A stretch of DNA of 64,000 nucleotides from a bacterium (GCA_022072165.1 JAJVIF010000001.1:1566565-1630564); one strand, 5' to 3'. Numbered from the stretch's first letter, positions 40,632 through 49,880 are shown. Numbers and translations: made by a program. The notes: generated by a model from the sequence alone, not told the origin.

Positions 40632-42971
40632 CTAGCGCACCTCCACCAGGACTCTCCGCCAGCGACCAAACACCATCGGACTCCGGGCGACAATCAGTCG
40701 TGCGCTCGCTCCGGGAAACCACTTCGCGACCTGGACGGTCTCCCCGACTTCCACTTCGCCCATGATGGGACTGCATCCCAGGTTCCGGTGCAGACGACCC
40801 TCGATTTCGACATCCGCGATGAACTGCCCGGCGATGTTGCGACCAATCGCGACGACGGTCCCGACCCGTGTCTCCAGGGGGTCATCCGTCATCGGCGGAA
40901 CCAGATTCAGCGCCAGCGAGGGAGTCACCGGGCCGATGCGCGACCGGGTCACGCCGGTGGCCGTGCTGATCTCCCAGTGATGCTGACCGCAGCGCCAACG
41001 CTGGGGAGTCGCGCTCCCAGCATCGGACTGCGCTATCACATCGCCTGGTCGCAACAGCGGTGTCAGCGGAGCAACGCATCCCCTTTCCTCGGCCACCGCG
41101 TGTGACGCCCACAGAAAAATGCTGCCGACCCGGATCGCCAATCGCTCAGTGGTCAGACGCTCATCCCGGATCGCCGGGGCGTAACGCAACTCAGCTTCGG
41201 GGACTCCGGCCACCCGCACTTCCACCCGGACCTGCCCCAGCGTGAGGTCATGGATGCCGGCATCGACGGCATACCCCTGTCCCCAGACGATGATGTGGTA
41301 CGGCGTGAGCTCTTTCAGGTAGCGACCATCAGCAGTCGCAGCGAGCCAGTCGGCGTACTCGGCCTCCAGGTCGCGAATCAGATTGTTCTCCGGATCGCTG
41401 TCTACCCAGTTCATCCGATAGCCAGGTGCCCGGGCTTCGATGCGATACCGCCCCAGCGGCACATCCACGAAGCGGTAGTACCCGCGGGCATCCGCCAGGA
41501 GGGTCACGGTGTCTGGCAGCGGCAGGTCGCCCTCCAGACGGATCCGTGTGACTTCGGCAAAGGGAACGGGCTGCGGCTCCCCTGCGTCGGAAGCGAGGGC
41601 ATCGATCACCTGCCCCGCCAGCACGAACCGGGGGTCGCCGTTTTCATCGAGGACAAACGGAGGGTCCCCCGCGAGGTCGGTCACGACCCAGGGGAGTTCC
41701 AGCTCGATGGTCGCCCAGCGATACGGACCGATCACCTCCATGCGCGGGGGACCGACCCGACGTGCCCCCTCCACGAGGAGCGTCGCCGGGTCGAACAATG
41801 TCGCGTTGAACGTGAAGGTGATCCGGAGTGGCGGCGGCAGCGTGTCGGTCCGGACCGGCGGCTCCGGCTCCCAGAAGCCTCTCGTCTCCCCGAGACGTAC
41901 CCGCCCACCCGCGCTGGGATCGGCGTTGTAGGGCCATTGCGGACGGGTCGCCACCAGTCCGCTGTCAGTGTGGCCGAAGAGCTGGATCGCTGTTGGCGCT
42001 TGTTCGGGCCGGGTCCCGGCATCAGACGACTCCAGCACGGCCCGGGGATAGCGCATCGTCAGTTGCGGACTGCGACTGGCGGGTCCAACCTCGTGCAGCA
42101 CCAGGAGCCGTCCTGCGGCACAGACCTGGGCTCCCGCCAGTCGCGCGATCTCCTGCATCAGCGCTAACGGCGAGCGGCCTGCGCCATCAAACTCCACGAT
42201 CGGGAAGTCGAGGAATCCCAGACTAATGTCAGTGAACCAGGGGTCCTGCAGCCCTGCAAAGAGCTCCCGGCAAATCGTATGGGCCGTAGGGAGTGCCTCC
42301 ACGACCCGCGACTCCCGAACACTCTGTACGGTGAAGCCCCCTACCTGACGGGAACCGAGGGTCAGACGCTCCACCCGCAGCGTCCGTCCCCAACGCTGCA
42401 TCACCACCGCCGCGTACGGGGGCTCCAGACGGTGCATCGGTTCGGCGAGGGTCAGGGTCACGGTCAGGCGACCCGCACTGTCCGCCGACTCTTCGCAGGA
42501 AATCACAAAGCCTTCGAAGAGTGTCAGCTCTGTTCCAGGAACCAGTTCCATCGAGACCCGCAGGACAGGATCGTCTGCCTGCAGCGCGTGCCACTGCTCC
42601 AGCAGCTCGATGCTCCCAGTGAGTCGGGCTGTATCGGGAGCCGGTCCCAGCGACTGGTGCCCCTCGACACCCCACATCAGATCGCTGAGGTCCGTAACCA
42701 CCGGCGTGGCATCCCAGGATGTCAACGCCCGGACCCGCAATCGTGGCTGCGGCAGTGTCACCACTTCGCCAGCGGCCAGTCGTTCCACCAGCGGCGACAT
42801 CACTTCCACAGCCTGCTGCACGACAACAGTCCCACCTGATGGCACCTGCCCATCCGGGAGCCGTCGCACGGCATTGGTGTCGGGGTCCCAGGCGACATCG
42901 ACGCCGAGTACCAGCGGCGTTGGGGGGTCCAGGAGCCAGCAGATCGGCGGCAGATAGCGCGGCGATGACAT
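40632..42971 (-). CDS. Phage-like structural block: large tail hub-like protein
   Basis: A 779-residue protein, the largest in the block. The first 380 residues alternate strands in a pattern like tail hub proteins (GGTVVVQQAVEVMSPLVERL, LTVTLTLAEPMHRLEPPYAA). A carboxypeptidase regulatory-like domain follows at about 480-545 (DARGYYRFVDVPLGRYRIEA). The last 150 residues (GRNIAGQFIADVEIEGRLHR, GEVEVGETVQVAKWF) resemble an OB-fold of baseplate spike proteins such as gpV/gp5. I infer a baseplate hub or spike; homology searching is needed. Confidence 0.55.
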   Translation of the reverse strand: MSSPRYLPPICWLLDPPTPLVLGVDVAWDPDTNAVRRLPDGQVPSGGTVVVQQAVEVMSPLVERLAAGEVVTLPQPRLRVRALTSWDATPVVTDLSDLMWGVEGHQSLGPAPDTARLTGSIELLEQWHALQADDPVLRVSMELVPGTELTLFEGFVISCEESADSAGRLTVTLTLAEPMHRLEPPYAAVVMQRWGRTLRVERLTLGSRQVGGFTVQSVRESRVVEALPTAHTICRELFAGLQDPWFTDISLGFLDFPIVEFDGAGRSPLALMQEIARLAGAQVCAAGRLLVLHEVGPASRSPQLTMRYPRAVLESSDAGTRPEQAPTAIQLFGHTDSGLVATRPQWPYNADPSAGGRVRLGETRGFWEPEPPVRTDTLPPPLRITFTFNATLFDPATLLVEGARRVGPPRMEVIGPYRWATIELELPWVVTDLAGDPPFVLDENGDPRFVLAGQVIDALASDAGEPQPVPFAEVTRIRLEGDLPLPDTVTLLADARGYYRFVDVPLGRYRIEARAPGYRMNWVDSDPENNLIRDLEAEYADWLAATADGRYLKELTPYHIIVWGQGYAVDAGIHDLTLGQVRVEVRVAGVPEAELRYAPAIRDERLTTERLAIRVGSIFLWASHAVAEERGCVAPLTPLLRPGDVIAQSDAGSATPQRWRCGQHHWEISTATGVTRSRIGPVTPSLALNLVPPMTDDPLETRVGTVVAIGRNIAGQFIADVEIEGRLHRNLGCSPIMGEVEVGETVQVAKWFPGASARLIVARSPMVFGRWRRVLVEVR

Positions 42972-42992
42972 CAGATCAATCCTCGTGTGACA

Positions 42993-43424
42993 TCACTCAG
43001 GCAAGGGATCCAGCAACACCGGGTTCTCACCGGTTAGTACCACCGACACCCCCCGGCTGACTTCCAGTGCAGCGGGCATCGCATCTAGCAGGGCGGGACT
43101 CACGATGAGCCCGATGATGGGAATCCGTCCGGACTGGCGCCACCGGACAGCCAAGGGGTGTGAACGCAGCAGCGCGGTCCCCCACTGCACGGCCAGTGGA
43201 TGCGAGATCGGTGGTGCTCCGGCGAGTCGCAGGCTCAGCGGCAGACGCTGACTCACCGCCCCGGCGATGCGGAGTCCCAGGAGCAGGGTGGTGGTCGGCG
43301 CGAGTTGCCAGGAGACGCCCAGGGGTCGTGTGGTGACTCGTGGAGTCCCCACCCGATGCCCCAGGGGATAGCGTCGGCTCACCCCGGCGTAGCAGCGATA
43401 GCTCAGTGGATGGGTGGCCGTCAT
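42993..43424 (-). CDS. Phage-like structural block: repeat protein with PL motifs
   Basis: A 143-residue protein with eight short units marked by a PL or similar core: HPLSYRCY, YPLGHRVG, RPLGVSWQ, LLLGLRIA, LPLSLRLA, HPLAVQW, HPLAVRW, IPIIGLI. The spacing is about 14-17 residues, suggesting stacked beta strands, as in fibrous virion parts. No family was recognised. It lies three bases before the gene at 43427. Confidence 0.55.
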   Translation of the reverse strand: MTATHPLSYRCYAGVSRRYPLGHRVGTPRVTTRPLGVSWQLAPTTTLLLGLRIAGAVSQRLPLSLRLAGAPPISHPLAVQWGTALLRSHPLAVRWRQSGRIPIIGLIVSPALLDAMPAALEVSRGVSVVLTGENPVLLDPLPE

Positions 43425-43426
43425 AA

Positions 43427-44338
43427 CTATGCCGACACGATGCGCGCCTGGAGCTGCGCGGAATAGGGATTCCCGGCGGCGGTCCGACCCGGTGCCGCCT
43501 GCGCCCGGATCCAGAACGGGATCGATTCCTCCGGGTCCATGGCTCCCAGGACCAGTTCCGGTCCCACAAAGGTGCCGGGTGCGCCCGACTCATCGGGAGC
43601 TAACTGGAAGTCCTGGAAGCCGGCGGAGATTTCCACTTCCCCAGGTCCCTCGGCGACCTGCAGCAGTTCGATGACCACAGTTGGACCATCCGGCAATTCC
43701 AGCAGAATCACCGGGCCATCCAAGGTTCCCGCAATCGTGCCGACTTCTTCGCCGTTGAACTCCACCTCGAACTCATAGGTCGAGTCCGGCACCCAGGCGA
43801 TGCCCCAGACACCCACCGGTGTCGTCAGGTCGAGACTCGCCTCCGCCACGGCCTGGATGAACGGGGATTCGCCACTGTTGCGGACCACGGCATCCGGACG
43901 AATCAGGAGCCGGGCATCCACGCCCCCGGTTTCACCCACATTGCGGGCATACATTCGATGGGGCGTGCCGGTTGCCCCCGCGACCAGCGTCCCGGCGTGC
44001 CAGCCGACATCAATCTGGCTGATGTAGTGCGTCCCGGGGATCAGTACGCCGAACTCCAGCTGGATGCCGGGAATGATGCTCCCGGTACTCACCGCGCCGC
44101 CTCCTGGCAGCACGAACTCGACCGGCATCCCGGTGGCCGGTGTCATCGTGCCCCGCCATACCAGGCCGTCATGCTCCAGATCGATCACATAGCTGTCGGC
44201 CAGTGCGAAGCCGCCGGTCCGGGCGGAAGCTTCCAGCAACGACGCTGTCACAATCGCGCTCCCGGCGACATTGGTCAGATAGACCTGCCGACTCTGCAAT
44301 CCGGTGCTGTCTTCGAATACCTGTAACTCTGCTGCCAT
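43427..44338 (-). CDS. Phage-like structural block: beta-rich tail protein
   Basis: A 303-residue protein taken from ATG 44338; 39 further codons are open upstream but run over the next gene's end with no ribosome-binding site. Two domains are visible: FALADSYVIDLEHDGLVWRG with STGSIIPGIQLEFGVLIPGT, then WVPDSTYEFEVEFNGEEVG and a final Ig-like region (PFWIRAQAAPGRTAAGNPYS). Position and size would fit a major tail or tail-tip protein. The family is unknown. Confidence 0.55.
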   Translation of the reverse strand: MAAELQVFEDSTGLQSRQVYLTNVAGSAIVTASLLEASARTGGFALADSYVIDLEHDGLVWRGTMTPATGMPVEFVLPGGGAVSTGSIIPGIQLEFGVLIPGTHYISQIDVGWHAGTLVAGATGTPHRMYARNVGETGGVDARLLIRPDAVVRNSGESPFIQAVAEASLDLTTPVGVWGIAWVPDSTYEFEVEFNGEEVGTIAGTLDGPVILLELPDGPTVVIELLQVAEGPGEVEISAGFQDFQLAPDESGAPGTFVGPELVLGAMDPEESIPFWIRAQAAPGRTAAGNPYSAQLQARIVSA

Positions 44339-44387
44339 CAGAGACCTCGCTTCTGCATCTGTAATCGGCGACCTTTTCCGCCACCTG

Positions 44388-44717
44388 CTACCCCACGACC
44401 TGACACTCCACGGCCACAGTCCAGCGATCGCTCCCCAACGTCGGCGACCGCTCAATCCTGGTCAGCACGATCTCCCAGGAGTCGGCACCGAGGGTTAGCG
44501 TGGTGTTCGCACCAGCGCCCCAGAGCGACTCCAGGTCGGTCAGCTCGTCCGCGGTAATCCCCTGGCCGGTCAGCTTCAGGCGCTGCCTGCGACCACCGCG
44601 CCAGAGGAGTCCCCCGCCAGTGAGGGTGCTGACGAGCAGCCCACCGACATCCCTCACTGCCACGATTTCCGGCGTGAGTCCCAAAGTCCGGCCATCGATG
44701 CTCACCTGTATTGCCAT
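44388..44717 (-). CDS. Phage-like structural block: small tail protein
   Basis: A 109-residue beta-rich protein: MAIQVSIDGRTLGLTPEIVA, GITADELTDLESLWGAGANT and DSWEIVLTRIERSPTLGSDR. The last part resembles small tail-tube or distal tail domains of siphophages, but the similarity is weak. It is three bases from the neighbouring gene. Confidence 0.55.
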   Translation of the reverse strand: MAIQVSIDGRTLGLTPEIVAVRDVGGLLVSTLTGGGLLWRGGRRQRLKLTGQGITADELTDLESLWGAGANTTLTLGADSWEIVLTRIERSPTLGSDRWTVAVECQVVG

Positions 44718-44720
44718 GTG

Positions 44721-45092
44721 CTAACTCCCTGTCACCTGCCAGTCTTCGAGTCGCCAGACCATTTCCTCACGCACCTGACCCGCCTCCGCCACCAGCGACC
44801 ACTCCCGCAAAACAGCCCGCGCTGATTCCAGCATCACCGCATCTGAGTGAAGCCGACAGGTGGTCGGCTGGCCCAGCCAGGCCATCCCTTGCGGCGGATC
44901 GCTGGCGTACGCGACACAGCGGAGTTCCAGAGTCCGGCTGGTGGTCAGATGGAAGCGATCCGGCGAGTCCGCGTTGCGTGGGAGCGCGAGTCCCTGGTCG
45001 GCAAACTGCAGCTGACAACGGGTGATCTGCCAGATCGTTCCTGCCCCGATTTCCAGCGACATCTGCGGTATTGCCAGTAACGGTGGTGTCAT
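44721..45092 (-). CDS. Phage-like structural block: tail component
   Basis: A 123-residue protein starting at ATG 45092, which overlaps the stop of the upstream gene (TAATG), so an earlier in-frame start is rejected. It holds RTLELRCVAYASDPPQGMAW and VREEMVWRLEDWQVTGS. The layout echoes the 109-residue protein that follows, and both could form tail parts. No family was recognised. Confidence 0.55.
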   Translation of the reverse strand: MTPPLLAIPQMSLEIGAGTIWQITRCQLQFADQGLALPRNADSPDRFHLTTSRTLELRCVAYASDPPQGMAWLGQPTTCRLHSDAVMLESARAVLREWSLVAEAGQVREEMVWRLEDWQVTGS

Positions 45093-45613
45093 TACACGTC
45101 CCCTTCCAGCCACCAGCTCGGCCCCTGCAGGACGAGCCGGCCAACACAGTGCGCCCAGGGACCCGATGATGGAGTCATCGGCTGTGCACGTCGATCCCCA
45201 GCCTGCCCCTGACGCTCCAGATGCAGCAGAAGGGTCCCGCGCTGTATCAGGTCGGAGTGCACATCGTCAGGGTCCTGGGGGAGCAGCAACGGCAACATGC
45301 CGACCGCACAGGCCTGCTGCAGGGCATCCCACCACTCCCGGACCGGCTCCTGCCACACGCCAGCTGCGGTCAGCAACGTGACATCACAGGTCAGCTGCAA
45401 CCAGCCCCCCTGCTCGTTCAGGACCGATGAGACTCGCTGCCCCAGGCAGGGTTCCCACTGTCGACTCCGTTCTTCCAGGACCAGCAGCGGCAGCGAAGAT
45501 GGCGTTGCGGGGGGCGGGCCTGGCACCACGGTGAGATCCGGGAGCGCGGTCGCCAGATGCTGGATCAACGACACCAGCCACCAGCGGGTCGATGTTGTAG
45601 CAACCAGCGTCAT
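45092..45613 (-). CDS. Phage-like structural block: tail terminator-like protein
   Basis: A 173-residue protein. It starts with STRWWLVSLIQHLATALPDL and contains GGWLQLTCDVTLLTAAGVWQ, a helix-then-sheet order like tail completion or terminator proteins (gpU or HK97 gp10 types). The position between connector genes and tail genes is the standard one for this role. It overlaps both neighbours by one to four bases. Confidence 0.55.
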   Translation of the reverse strand: MTLVATTSTRWWLVSLIQHLATALPDLTVVPGPPPATPSSLPLLVLEERSRQWEPCLGQRVSSVLNEQGGWLQLTCDVTLLTAAGVWQEPVREWWDALQQACAVGMLPLLLPQDPDDVHSDLIQRGTLLLHLERQGQAGDRRAQPMTPSSGPWAHCVGRLVLQGPSWWLEGDV

Positions 45614-45996
45614 GACGACACCTCCAGCGGTCGACAGCGCAGGAGGCGACAGGCACCGTGCGGATGCTGCTCATGGACTGACTCCACCTGCCAAAGTCGC
45701 CCATCAAGGGAGACCACCGCTCCCGCTGGGACCGCCGCCAGGGTGATCAGATCCATCGCTCCGGCCTCCGGAGCCAGCGTGGTGTACCAGAGACGCGACT
45801 CAAGACCCCGGCGCAGCATCGGCACCTGGCCCTGCAGTCGCCACTCGACCGCCGGTGGTTCCCCCCGGGTGGCATCGCCGCCGGTGAGCACGCTGACCCA
45901 CCAGGGGACCGACTCCAGTTCGCCGATGTCCGCCAGCTGTCGCCACCAGCGACGCAACCAACTCACCGACGCTCCCGCTTTTACGTTTCCTGCCAT
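45610..45996 (-). CDS. Phage-like structural block: head-tail joining protein
   Basis: A 128-residue protein with SWLRRWWRQLADIGELESVP and VPAGAVVSLDGRLWQVESVH. The latter is a small beta-barrel pattern typical of head-tail adaptors or stoppers (HK97 gp7/SPP1 gp16 type). It overlaps the upstream connector gene by 16 bp. Confidence 0.55.
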   Translation of the reverse strand: MAGNVKAGASVSWLRRWWRQLADIGELESVPWWVSVLTGGDATRGEPPAVEWRLQGQVPMLRRGLESRLWYTTLAPEAGAMDLITLAAVPAGAVVSLDGRLWQVESVHEQHPHGACRLLRCRPLEVSS

Positions 45997-46499
45997 TTCA
46001 GTCGATCCACCCGATGCTGAAAATGCGCATAACTGCCGTATCCACGCAGCGTTTTGATAGCCGAGGCGATCGCCACCTGCCGCGCCATCAGGTCTGTCCC
46101 GATCCCCGGCATCCGCAACGCCAGCACGACGGATGGGTCGAGCTGCAGGACTTCCAGGCAGCGGGCCGCCGCCAATGGCACGGACTCCCCCGCCGCCGCC
46201 AGCTGCGTATCGATAGCGGCATCAGAGAGCTGCGCCCAGGCGTAGTCCGCCAGGAGCACCGCCCCTTCCTCCGGCGCGACCGGAAAGGTCACCAGTCCGT
46301 GGATCAGGTCCACTTCCACCGTATCTGTCACATCCGCGCCATCCAGCAGGACCAGAAGCGATCCCTCCATCACCGGATGGCCGGCGAGTTCGAAGACCGT
46401 GCGACGGCCATCACCGAGGCCCGGCATCTCGCCGAGCACCCAGACCGGCTGGTCCCAGATCAACTGCCGCACGGCATCACGCAACGACTCACTGCTCAC
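45981..46499 (-). CDS. Phage-like structural block: head-tail connector
   Basis: A 172-residue protein starting at GTG 46499, five bases after GGAGGTG. The C-terminal half is helical (AAIDTQLAAAGESVPLAAAR, LMARQVAIASAIKTLRGYGS), as in gp6-type DNA-packaging adaptors that dock on the portal; the N-terminal half carries a small beta domain (LLVLLDGADVTDTVEVDLIH). It follows the major capsid gene after a 102-bp gap, the usual connector position. Confidence 0.6.
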   Translation of the reverse strand: MSSESLRDAVRQLIWDQPVWVLGEMPGLGDGRRTVFELAGHPVMEGSLLVLLDGADVTDTVEVDLIHGLVTFPVAPEEGAVLLADYAWAQLSDAAIDTQLAAAGESVPLAAARCLEVLQLDPSVVLALRMPGIGTDLMARQVAIASAIKTLRGYGSYAHFQHRVDRLKWQET

Positions 46500-46601
46500 A
46501 GGGCACCTCCATTGGCCGGAGAATCAGCGACGTGTCGCCACGCGCCGATTCCCCGGCTCCCGCACACTCAGGTCATCACACTCTGCTCACGCCCGAATGC
46601 C

Positions 46602-47627
46602 TCAGCCGAGGCTCGGCAGACCCGCATAGAAACTCCGCCAGTCGAGAATCGCGCCCCCCAGGACCAGACGCCCCTTGTAGGCCAGGAGGTCCCGCTCGAA
46701 GTCCTCTTTCACCAGGACTTCCGGCGTCTCCCGCCCATTGAGGAAGCCGAGTTCGAGGGTCGGCGAGGAAGCAGGCTGAGCGATGAGATACCAGTCCTCC
46801 GGACGGGTCAGCAGGGGCTCCACAATGACCTCCACCAGCCCATGCAGGACATTCACATCGTTGGTGCTGCCCCCCGGTACCAGGCTCGAGTGCACCAGGG
46901 TCTTCGCCTGAAACTCCAGCTCCGGCGGGACCACGAGGTACCCCGGCACGATGTGCAGCGGATGCCCCTTTTCGCTGAGCTGCGAGCGCATCGCCGTGAT
47001 GCCCGCCTGCAGTCCCTCAACATCCAGGAGATCCGTCGACTGATTGGTCCGGCTCCCATCGAAGAGAGGTGCACCGTCGTAGATCGGGTCCGCACTGGTA
47101 AGGAGTCCCACCACAAAGTCGCCCACCGTGTTCATGGCTCCCTGGGCGAGGTCGTGGCCGATGTGCTGGAAGGCTCCGAGGTCATCGTTCACAAACATTT
47201 CCCAGGTGAACTCCAGGACCAGTTCGTACTTCGCCGGCGAGTAGTCCACGCGATAGCTCGAGAAGTTGCCCTGACCAGCTTCCGCTCCTTCGAGGACCAC
47301 GCCGAACCGATCCGTATCGCTCCGGCGCAGGCGACTCACCGGCTTCAGGTCGCCGAGCGACGCGATCCGGGCGTACTTCCGCCAGGTCGGCGTCTGCAGC
47401 GCGGCTTGCGCAATGAGCGCTCGCTCCACCTGCGACTGGGCTCCGACCAGATCGGGGAAGTCCGAGGTCGTCGCCTCCCGAATCGACTCCCGCTGTCGCA
47501 CGGCCTGCTCCTGAAAGATCTCCAGGGCGTGTCGCTCGAAGTCGGGATCGGCCAGGACACGCTCAATCAGCCGTCCCCGACGTCCCTGCTCGTGCGCCCG
47601 CATCGCCCATTGCTGCAACAGTCCCAT
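46602..47627 (-). CDS. Major capsid protein (Mu gpT/HK97-like)
   Basis: A 341-residue protein with AGGAGGG six bases before ATG 47627. The region YELVLEFTWEMFVNDDLGAF, followed by IGHDLAQGAMNTVGDFVVGL and DPIYDGAPLFDG, is diagnostic for capsid proteins of the Mu gpT-like group with the HK97 fold. The C-terminal part (WYLIAQPASSPTLELGFLNG, PEVLVKEDFERDLLAYKGRL) matches the usual end of such proteins. It forms the icosahedral shell. Codon use and GC look like the host. Confidence 0.82.
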   Translation of the reverse strand: MGLLQQWAMRAHEQGRRGRLIERVLADPDFERHALEIFQEQAVRQRESIREATTSDFPDLVGAQSQVERALIAQAALQTPTWRKYARIASLGDLKPVSRLRRSDTDRFGVVLEGAEAGQGNFSSYRVDYSPAKYELVLEFTWEMFVNDDLGAFQHIGHDLAQGAMNTVGDFVVGLLTSADPIYDGAPLFDGSRTNQSTDLLDVEGLQAGITAMRSQLSEKGHPLHIVPGYLVVPPELEFQAKTLVHSSLVPGGSTNDVNVLHGLVEVIVEPLLTRPEDWYLIAQPASSPTLELGFLNGRETPEVLVKEDFERDLLAYKGRLVLGGAILDWRSFYAGLPSLG

Positions 47628-47711
47628 TCCATACCCTCCTGCCAGGTCTGCTGACCTGCTGACTCAAGTGAGAAATGACTACGGTCGAGTTGGAAGCGCT
47701 CCGGGAGCGCG

Positions 47712-48041
47712 TTACGTATCGGTGGTCTGCTGCAGCCGACACTGGAAGCGTTGCGCGCTGTCGCTCGCGGTCACGGCGCGCCCAAAGATGACCTTCCCCG
47801 CTCCGCTGCTCGTACTCAGGGCGAAAGTCGTGGTGTTGATGTAGACCAGCGCGCCGGCCACGACCCCAGCCAGCGTCAGCGTGAAGATCCCCTCCACCTG
47901 GAACGTGAAGGGGGTCCCACTCGACGCGCTGATCAGCGCGACGCCGTTCAGCCCCGCGACTCGCAGCGCCTGTCCGCTGCTGACATTGGCTGGCGCGGTC
48001 AGCGTCACCACCCGCCCACTCCCGGCATAGTTCAGTGCCAT
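47712..48041 (-). CDS. Capsid decoration protein (DUF2190-like)
   Basis: A 109-residue protein starting at ATG 48041, five bases after AAAGGAG; a GTG six bases earlier would sit on the ribosome-binding site. The sequence (VTLTAPANVSSGQALRVAGL, FTLTLAGVVAGALVYINTTT) is the all-beta DUF2190 type, small proteins that decorate or cement capsids. Its place between protease and capsid genes fits. Confidence 0.75.
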   Translation of the reverse strand: MALNYAGSGRVVTLTAPANVSSGQALRVAGLNGVALISASSGTPFTFQVEGIFTLTLAGVVAGALVYINTTTFALSTSSGAGKVIFGRAVTASDSAQRFQCRLQQTTDT

Positions 48042-48081
48042 CGTCACTCCTTTCGGAACTCGTGGTCCCGCATCTGATTAC

Positions 48082-48639
48082 TTACGAATGCTGTTGCAGC
48101 AGCCAGGCTCTGGTCTCCCGACGCCGGCCCGCCAGCGCCACCAGGTCGATTTCTTCAGCGCTGGTAGCGACACTCTCGAAGAGCTGCTCGACCTGTCCTC
48201 CGGCAGCGGGCACCGTCACAAAATCCACCGACTGGATATCCGTCAGCGACTCCACCACCCGCCACATCGCCCCATCGAGACTCGCCAGCCGCGTCACTCC
48301 AGTTCCGGCGATCGATAGTCCCCCCGCCAGCCCCTCTTTCAACAGTGTGGCGAGAGCCGGCTGCGATGCCGTCAACCTGATCCGCCCACGAATGCGGTCC
48401 TGGTCGAACCAGGCCGCTTCAACGACGCCGGCAACATCCCGGACCGACCGGGACCCCACCTGATGATCGAGATAGCAGGGAACTCCCCGGAGTCGGGGGA
48501 CTGCTTCCTGCAGGGTGCTGACGGGATACCAGGTGCCATTCCGACTCGGCCCCGCCGCCAGCAACGTCCCTTCCACGATCAGCCCAACTCCCGACCGCAA
48601 GTCAGGCCCACTGTCCGCTTCCAGTGCGATTCGATTCAT
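48082..48639 (-). CDS. Prohead maturation protease-like protein
   Basis: A 185-residue protein. It has GTWYPVSTLQEAVPRLRGVP followed by CYLDHQ (His in the catalytic position), GGLSIAGTGVTRLASLDGAM (Ser in the GLS motif), and SVDFVTVPAAGGQVEQLFES, the classical end of phage prohead proteases. These enzymes cut scaffold and capsid proteins during maturation. It overlaps the portal stop by ATGA. Confidence 0.78.
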   Translation of the reverse strand: MNRIALEADSGPDLRSGVGLIVEGTLLAAGPSRNGTWYPVSTLQEAVPRLRGVPCYLDHQVGSRSVRDVAGVVEAAWFDQDRIRGRIRLTASQPALATLLKEGLAGGLSIAGTGVTRLASLDGAMWRVVESLTDIQSVDFVTVPAAGGQVEQLFESVATSAEEIDLVALAGRRRETRAWLLQQHS

Positions 48640-49880
48640 TCATCCTCCTGCTTCGCAACCGCAGTCTCGGCAGCGATACGCGCCTCTTCTGCGCCGACAT
48701 CGGGAATCCAGGGGATCAGGCTTCTGGCAGTCCGCTGTGAAATCAGTCCCAGTTCCAGTTGTTGCGCCAGCGTGGTCGTAAGCGTCTGGGCATCCCGCAG
48801 ACCTGGTGCAGGGAGCGTCAGTTCCAGAGTCCCCACCACCCCTGCCTGCGCGAGAATCCGTTCAAACACGCCACGAAACAGACTGATGACTCGTCGCTGA
48901 TGTGCTTCAAAGCGCTTCAGCATCGGGAGTTCCGCCGCCTGGGCGGTCGCGAGATTCGACGCCGACAAATCACCCACATAGTGCTCCGCAAGGCCCGCCC
49001 CGGCGAGGATCATCAGCTTCAGCGCCCGGCCATCCGCCGAGGCGTCATCGGCCCCCACTTCCGGTGCCAGGACCTGCCACTCTTCCTGTTCATTCACCAC
49101 AAGCACCGATCCGGGTCGCGGAATCAGCGACTCCGCCGGTCCCTGCCCCAGCGAGGGCTCCGGCGTGATGCCCCAGCCAGGGACTTTTCGCAGGAAGGCG
49201 AATGCCCCCCGGGTCCGGTTGATGCGGAGCCGATCCAGTAGCCACTGGTCGTAGCGCTCCACCCAGGGAACGATCCGCGCCAGGTCCGGGATCCCACGGT
49301 CCTGCGGCAGGCCGGCCTGCGTCCGGATCCAGACCACGGTGTCCGCCGGGTGCTCCCGACGTTCTACCTTCCCTCCGACGTACCGCTCTTCCACCAGTCG
49401 CACCAACTCACCGGCGCGATCCCGCTCGATCTGCGTGATGCTCGTGGGGGGAATCAGACGCAACAACGGCCAGGCAGCAGTATCCCGGGACTCCAGGCAG
49501 ACCATCGCTTCACCATAGACCGCCAGATGCGCCGCGACTCCCCGCTGGAGTCCCTCCCATTCCGGCTGACTCGCGATACAGCCATCAATCGTCTGCTGTG
49601 CGGCTGGTTCGGCAGCGGTGATCGTCAGTCCGGATCCCACCGCAAAGTCGCAGAGCAAATTCACAATCTGCCCGACGAGGGGATGCGTGAGCCACAAACG
49701 CTCCACCTGTCGCTGCATTTGCGCTGCCTCCGGACCGGCAACACTGGCAGTCAGTGACTGCCAGCCCTGCTCCGGTCGCAGCAGGCTTTCCTGCAGGGCG
49801 TAGCGAAGGGGAGGCGGGGTATCAGACTTTGGTTGCTCGCGCCGATGTTGCCAGCGCTGGAAGAAGGGGAAGGTTCGCAT
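48636..49880 (-). CDS. Phage portal protein
   Basis: A 414-residue portal. Features: WLTHPLVGQIVNLLCDFAVG and LQRGVAAHLAVYGEAMVCLE in the wing, RGIPDLARIVPWVERYDQWL, then PGSVLVVNEQEEWQVLAPEV and LAGAGLAEHYVGDLSASNLA, typical of dodecameric portals that form the DNA entry ring. It is the first gene of the phage-like block, starting 51 bp after fliR on the same strand. The terminase large subunit normally found just upstream is absent. Confidence 0.82.
   Translation of the reverse strand: MRTFPFFQRWQHRREQPKSDTPPPLRYALQESLLRPEQGWQSLTASVAGPEAAQMQRQVERLWLTHPLVGQIVNLLCDFAVGSGLTITAAEPAAQQTIDGCIASQPEWEGLQRGVAAHLAVYGEAMVCLESRDTAAWPLLRLIPPTSITQIERDRAGELVRLVEERYVGGKVERREHPADTVVWIRTQAGLPQDRGIPDLARIVPWVERYDQWLLDRLRINRTRGAFAFLRKVPGWGITPEPSLGQGPAESLIPRPGSVLVVNEQEEWQVLAPEVGADDASADGRALKLMILAGAGLAEHYVGDLSASNLATAQAAELPMLKRFEAHQRRVISLFRGVFERILAQAGVVGTLELTLPAPGLRDAQTLTTTLAQQLELGLISQRTARSLIPWIPDVGAEEARIAAETAVAKQEDE

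Noticed and set aside
39328-49880. Intact, recently acquired prophage
   Set aside because: No integrase, repressor, terminase, replication or lysis genes, no repeat-flanked ends, and no tRNA target site were seen.
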